Source: Nocardia tenerifensis NBRC 101015
GTDB taxonomy: Bacteria > Actinomycetota > Actinomycetes > Mycobacteriales > Mycobacteriaceae
Direction of reading: 5' to 3'
NCBI RefSeq assembly: GCF_000308715.1
Contig: NZ_BAGH01000593.1
Location: 1 to 32,044, forward strand
Length of the DNA stretch: 32,044 nt
Notes under the pieces: generated by a model
Told to the model about the DNA's origin: nothing
Databases searched by the model: none
Seen by the model: the letters and a program-made list of their open reading frames with translations, nothing else
Part shown: in pieces, positions 30,322 through 32,044 of the stretch
Numbering within the stretch: position 1 is the first letter of the stretch
Layout of the letters: each line of letters begins with the position of its first letter
Made by a program: the position numbers and the translations under genes

Positions 30322-30642
30322 ATGACGGTTCCCGGTACGCGCCCACGTGCGCGAAAGACACTGCGGGCCACGGTATTACTCGGCGTGCTGCTGGCGGGTG
30401 CGACCGCCGGCGCGGGCATCGTCACGGCGGCACCGACCTCCCCGATCCCCCCACGGCTGTCCCAGCTCAGTGCCGAGCAGCAGAGCTGGCGCGACAGCGA
30501 CGGCGTCATCTGGTGCCCGGCGCATCCGCAGTTCCCCGGCTGCAAGCCCAGCGGGCCGAGCGGGCCCGTCCTGGGCTACCGCTACCCCGCCGAGGACACC
30601 GCGTTCACGGTATGGGTTCGTATCGCGGGGGGCAGGCGATGA
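30322..30642 (+). CDS. Small secreted protein with a cysteine-pair module
   Basis: This 106-residue protein has a basic N-terminus and a signal peptide (about 16-37, ending TAAP), then LSQLSAEQQSWRDSDGVIWC and AHPQFPGC, followed by a Gly/Pro linker and YRYPAEDTAFTVWV. The two Cys could form a disulphide outside the membrane. The same module, nearly identical in DNA, opens the next gene. GGAGGAG lies seven bases upstream. Its stop overlaps the next ATG. It looks like a stand-alone copy of the exported domain of the channel protein. Confidence 0.72.
   Translation: MTVPGTRPRARKTLRATVLLGVLLAGATAGAGIVTAAPTSPIPPRLSQLSAEQQSWRDSDGVIWCPAHPQFPGCKPSGPSGPVLGYRYPAEDTAFTVWVRIAGGRR
30469..30543 (+). repeat. 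75-base near-identical coding repeat, copy A
   Basis: These 75 bases match 30783-30857 with three differences (positions 13, 24 and 49 of the repeat), two of them synonymous or nearly so. Flanking coding sequence is clearly diverged. They encode the SWRDSDGVIWC module. Confidence 0.8.
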
Positions 30643-32044
30643 ACCCGCAGACTCGGACACCCTCGAGGCTGGGGCCGATGGTGCTCATCGGTCTGCTGCT
30701 GGTGCTGCTGGCGGGCGTCGCCGGGCCGGGCACCCTCGCCTCGGCCGCACCGCCGCAGATGCCGCAGAAGTTGTCGGAATTGAGTGCCGAGCAGAAGAGC
30801 TGGCGTGACAGCGACGGCGTCATCTGGTGCTCGGCGCATCCGCAGTTCCCCGGCTGCGCGGACAACCCCGACACCGGCTACCTCTACCCCAACGACGACA
30901 CCCTCTACCGGGCGCAGATCAACAACGGAGCCAAGCAGACCACGATCGACCTGAGCCCGGGAACCGTCGCCGAGAACACCGTCGGCAAAGCCGTGGACTC
31001 GGCATTCGGCAAGGCCGCCGAATCGATCGGCAAGTTCGCCGGGGACCTGCTGGTGGAGTCCATGAGCTGGTGGATCGGCACCGACTCGATCAGCCTGTCC
31101 TACGCCGGGGTGATGGCGGGCAAGGCCCCGGTGCAAAAGGTCGTGTTCTTCATCATGATGGCCGGAATCCTCACCGGCGCCATGGTGATGATGGTGACCC
31201 GGCGCAGCGAGCCCGGCGCGCAGATCCTGCTCGGCGGTGTCAAATACGTCGTCATCTCCTCGATGGCGCTGATCGTGCTCTCCGGCGCGATCCACGCCGG
31301 AGACGACTTCGCCCACCAGCTCATCGACCGCGACGCCAACCAGTTCGGGCAGCGGGTGCAGGCGATGCTGGGTACCGCCACCATCGGCAACCCCGGAGGG
31401 GTGCTGCTCCTCGGCCTGCTCGCGGCCATCCTCGGATTCATCCAGTGGGTGATGGGCTTCATCCGCCAAGCCGGGATCATCGTGCTGTACAACATGATCC
31501 TGTTCGCCGCCGCCGGACAGCTCACCACCTGGGGACGCCAATGGTTTCCCCGCATCGCCTCCACCTGCGTGGCCCTGGTGCTCTACAAGCCGATGGCGGC
31601 GTTCATCTACAGCCTGGGCTTCCAGCTCATCGGCCAGGAGCAATCGCTGTCCACCCTGGTCACCGGGCTGATGGTGGTCGCGCTCGCGGTCATCGCCTTG
31701 CCCGCGATGCTGAAGTTCTTCGACTTCATGGGCATGCATGTCTCCGGCGGCTCCGGCGCACTGGGCATCGCGGTCGGCGGCCTGGCCGGCGGTGCCCTCG
31801 GCGCCGCCGCGGCCATGGGCGCAGGCGGGTCGGGATCGGGAGCGGCGTCCGGCGGAGAGGGATTCGCGAACTTCATGGCCGCCACCGGCCCCAGCGGCGC
31901 GGGTGAACACGACCCCTCTCCCGGCAATGGGGGCTCGCCCGCACTGACCTCCGGCTCGGCGCAACCCCAGCTGGAATCCGGCTCCTCCCCCAAGTCCCTG
32001 GGCACCGGCAACTCCGGGCTGGAGCTGGAAGCCGGACCCGGCCC
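30639..32044 (+). CDS. VirB6/TrbL-like polytopic channel protein (3' end beyond window)
   Basis: At least 468 residues are encoded from the ATG at 30639, which overlaps the previous stop (ATGA); the frame is open to the window end. A signal or first membrane segment (14-36) is followed by KLSELSAEQKSWRDSDGVIW with two Cys, an amphipathic stretch, then about six membrane segments between residues 165 and 365. These include VVFFIMMAGILTGAMVMMV, LLLGLLAAILGFIQWVMGF and LVTGLMVVALAVIALPAML. A Gly/Ser-rich cytoplasmic tail begins after GSGALGIAVGGLAGG. This topology is typical of VirB6/TrbL, the inner-membrane channel of conjugative type IV secretion. VirB4 and coupling-protein genes would be expected next. 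Confidence 0.82.
   Translation, partial: MNPQTRTPSRLGPMVLIGLLLVLLAGVAGPGTLASAAPPQMPQKLSELSAEQKSWRDSDGVIWCSAHPQFPGCADNPDTGYLYPNDDTLYRAQINNGAKQTTIDLSPGTVAENTVGKAVDSAFGKAAESIGKFAGDLLVESMSWWIGTDSISLSYAGVMAGKAPVQKVVFFIMMAGILTGAMVMMVTRRSEPGAQILLGGVKYVVISSMALIVLSGAIHAGDDFAHQLIDRDANQFGQRVQAMLGTATIGNPGGVLLLGLLAAILGFIQWVMGFIRQAGIIVLYNMILFAAAGQLTTWGRQWFPRIASTCVALVLYKPMAAFIYSLGFQLIGQEQSLSTLVTGLMVVALAVIALPAMLKFFDFMGMHVSGGSGALGIAVGGLAGGALGAAAAMGAGGSGSGAASGGEGFANFMAATGPSGAGEHDPSPGNGGSPALTSGSAQPQLESGSSPKSLGTGNSGLELEAGPG
30783..30857 (+). repeat. 75-base near-identical coding repeat, copy B
   Basis: This copy lies in the N-terminal exported part of the channel protein and matches 30469-30543 at 72 of 75 positions, 314 bases away. 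Homologous recombination between the copies would fuse the two genes in frame. Confidence 0.8.

Noticed and set aside
30582..31964. 460-codon minus-strand frame opposite the VirB6-like gene
   Set aside because: It is a His/Asp/Gly-rich shadow; the plus strand encodes clear membrane helices and a paralogous exported module.

Overview
The window is high-GC actinobacterial DNA with short intergenic gaps, GTG/ATG starts and AAGGAG-type ribosome binding sites. A secreted cutinase-like protein, a CYP157-like P450 and an LpqC-like hydrolase point to a mycolate-bearing actinomycete such as Nocardia, Rhodococcus or Gordonia; this is inference from gene families, not a search. A replication protein, a parAB operon, repeated palindromes, iteron-like repeats and a conjugative type IV secretion operon indicate a conjugative plasmid or plasmid-derived element rather than core chromosome.

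Positions 1-4800 hold two small minus-strand genes of unknown function, an orphan phage-type cytosine-5 DNA methyltransferase, a hypothetical protein and a tandem-HTH protein, closed by a strong bidirectional terminator. Positions 5000-9000 are accessory and partly decayed: a Methyltransf_19-type methyltransferase, a degenerate pair of type I-E-like CRISPR repeats, gene fragments, a small membrane protein, a CPBP-type membrane protease and a zinc-ribbon-like protein. A 16-base box (TTCTAGTGTATCTAAA or a close variant) sits upstream of three minus-strand transcription units, and a shorter match overlaps the parA promoter.

Positions 9000-11260 encode a tyrosine recombinase overlapped by a second recombinase-like protein lacking the recognisable catalytic residues. 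Positions 11330-16700 are the maintenance core: parB and parA on the minus strand, three perfect palindromes sharing GGTAAACCGCGGTTTACC around them (candidate centromere), a small divergent gene, a gene-free segment with AACTTCCCACACT repeats (candidate origin), a primase-polymerase-like Rep protein and a small CopG-like protein. A terminator on the opposite strand in the rep leader suggests an antisense copy-control RNA.

Positions 16970-21830 are cargo: a hydrolase, a P450 without a recognisable ExxR motif, a sensor-like protein, a HEPN-like protein with an Rx4H motif, and a double-HTH regulator. From 22099 to the window end runs a plus-strand conjugation operon: a secreted Pro/Gly-rich protein, a cutinase-like protein, a lytic transglycosylase/NlpC peptidoglycan hydrolase, a lipoprotein, a degenerate P-loop protein, two paralogous pilin-like proteins, two paralogous VirB8/TcpC-like proteins, and two proteins sharing a near-identical 25-residue module, the second being a VirB6/TrbL-like channel protein cut off by the window end. 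The VirB4, VirD4 and relaxase genes expected of such a system are not in the window.
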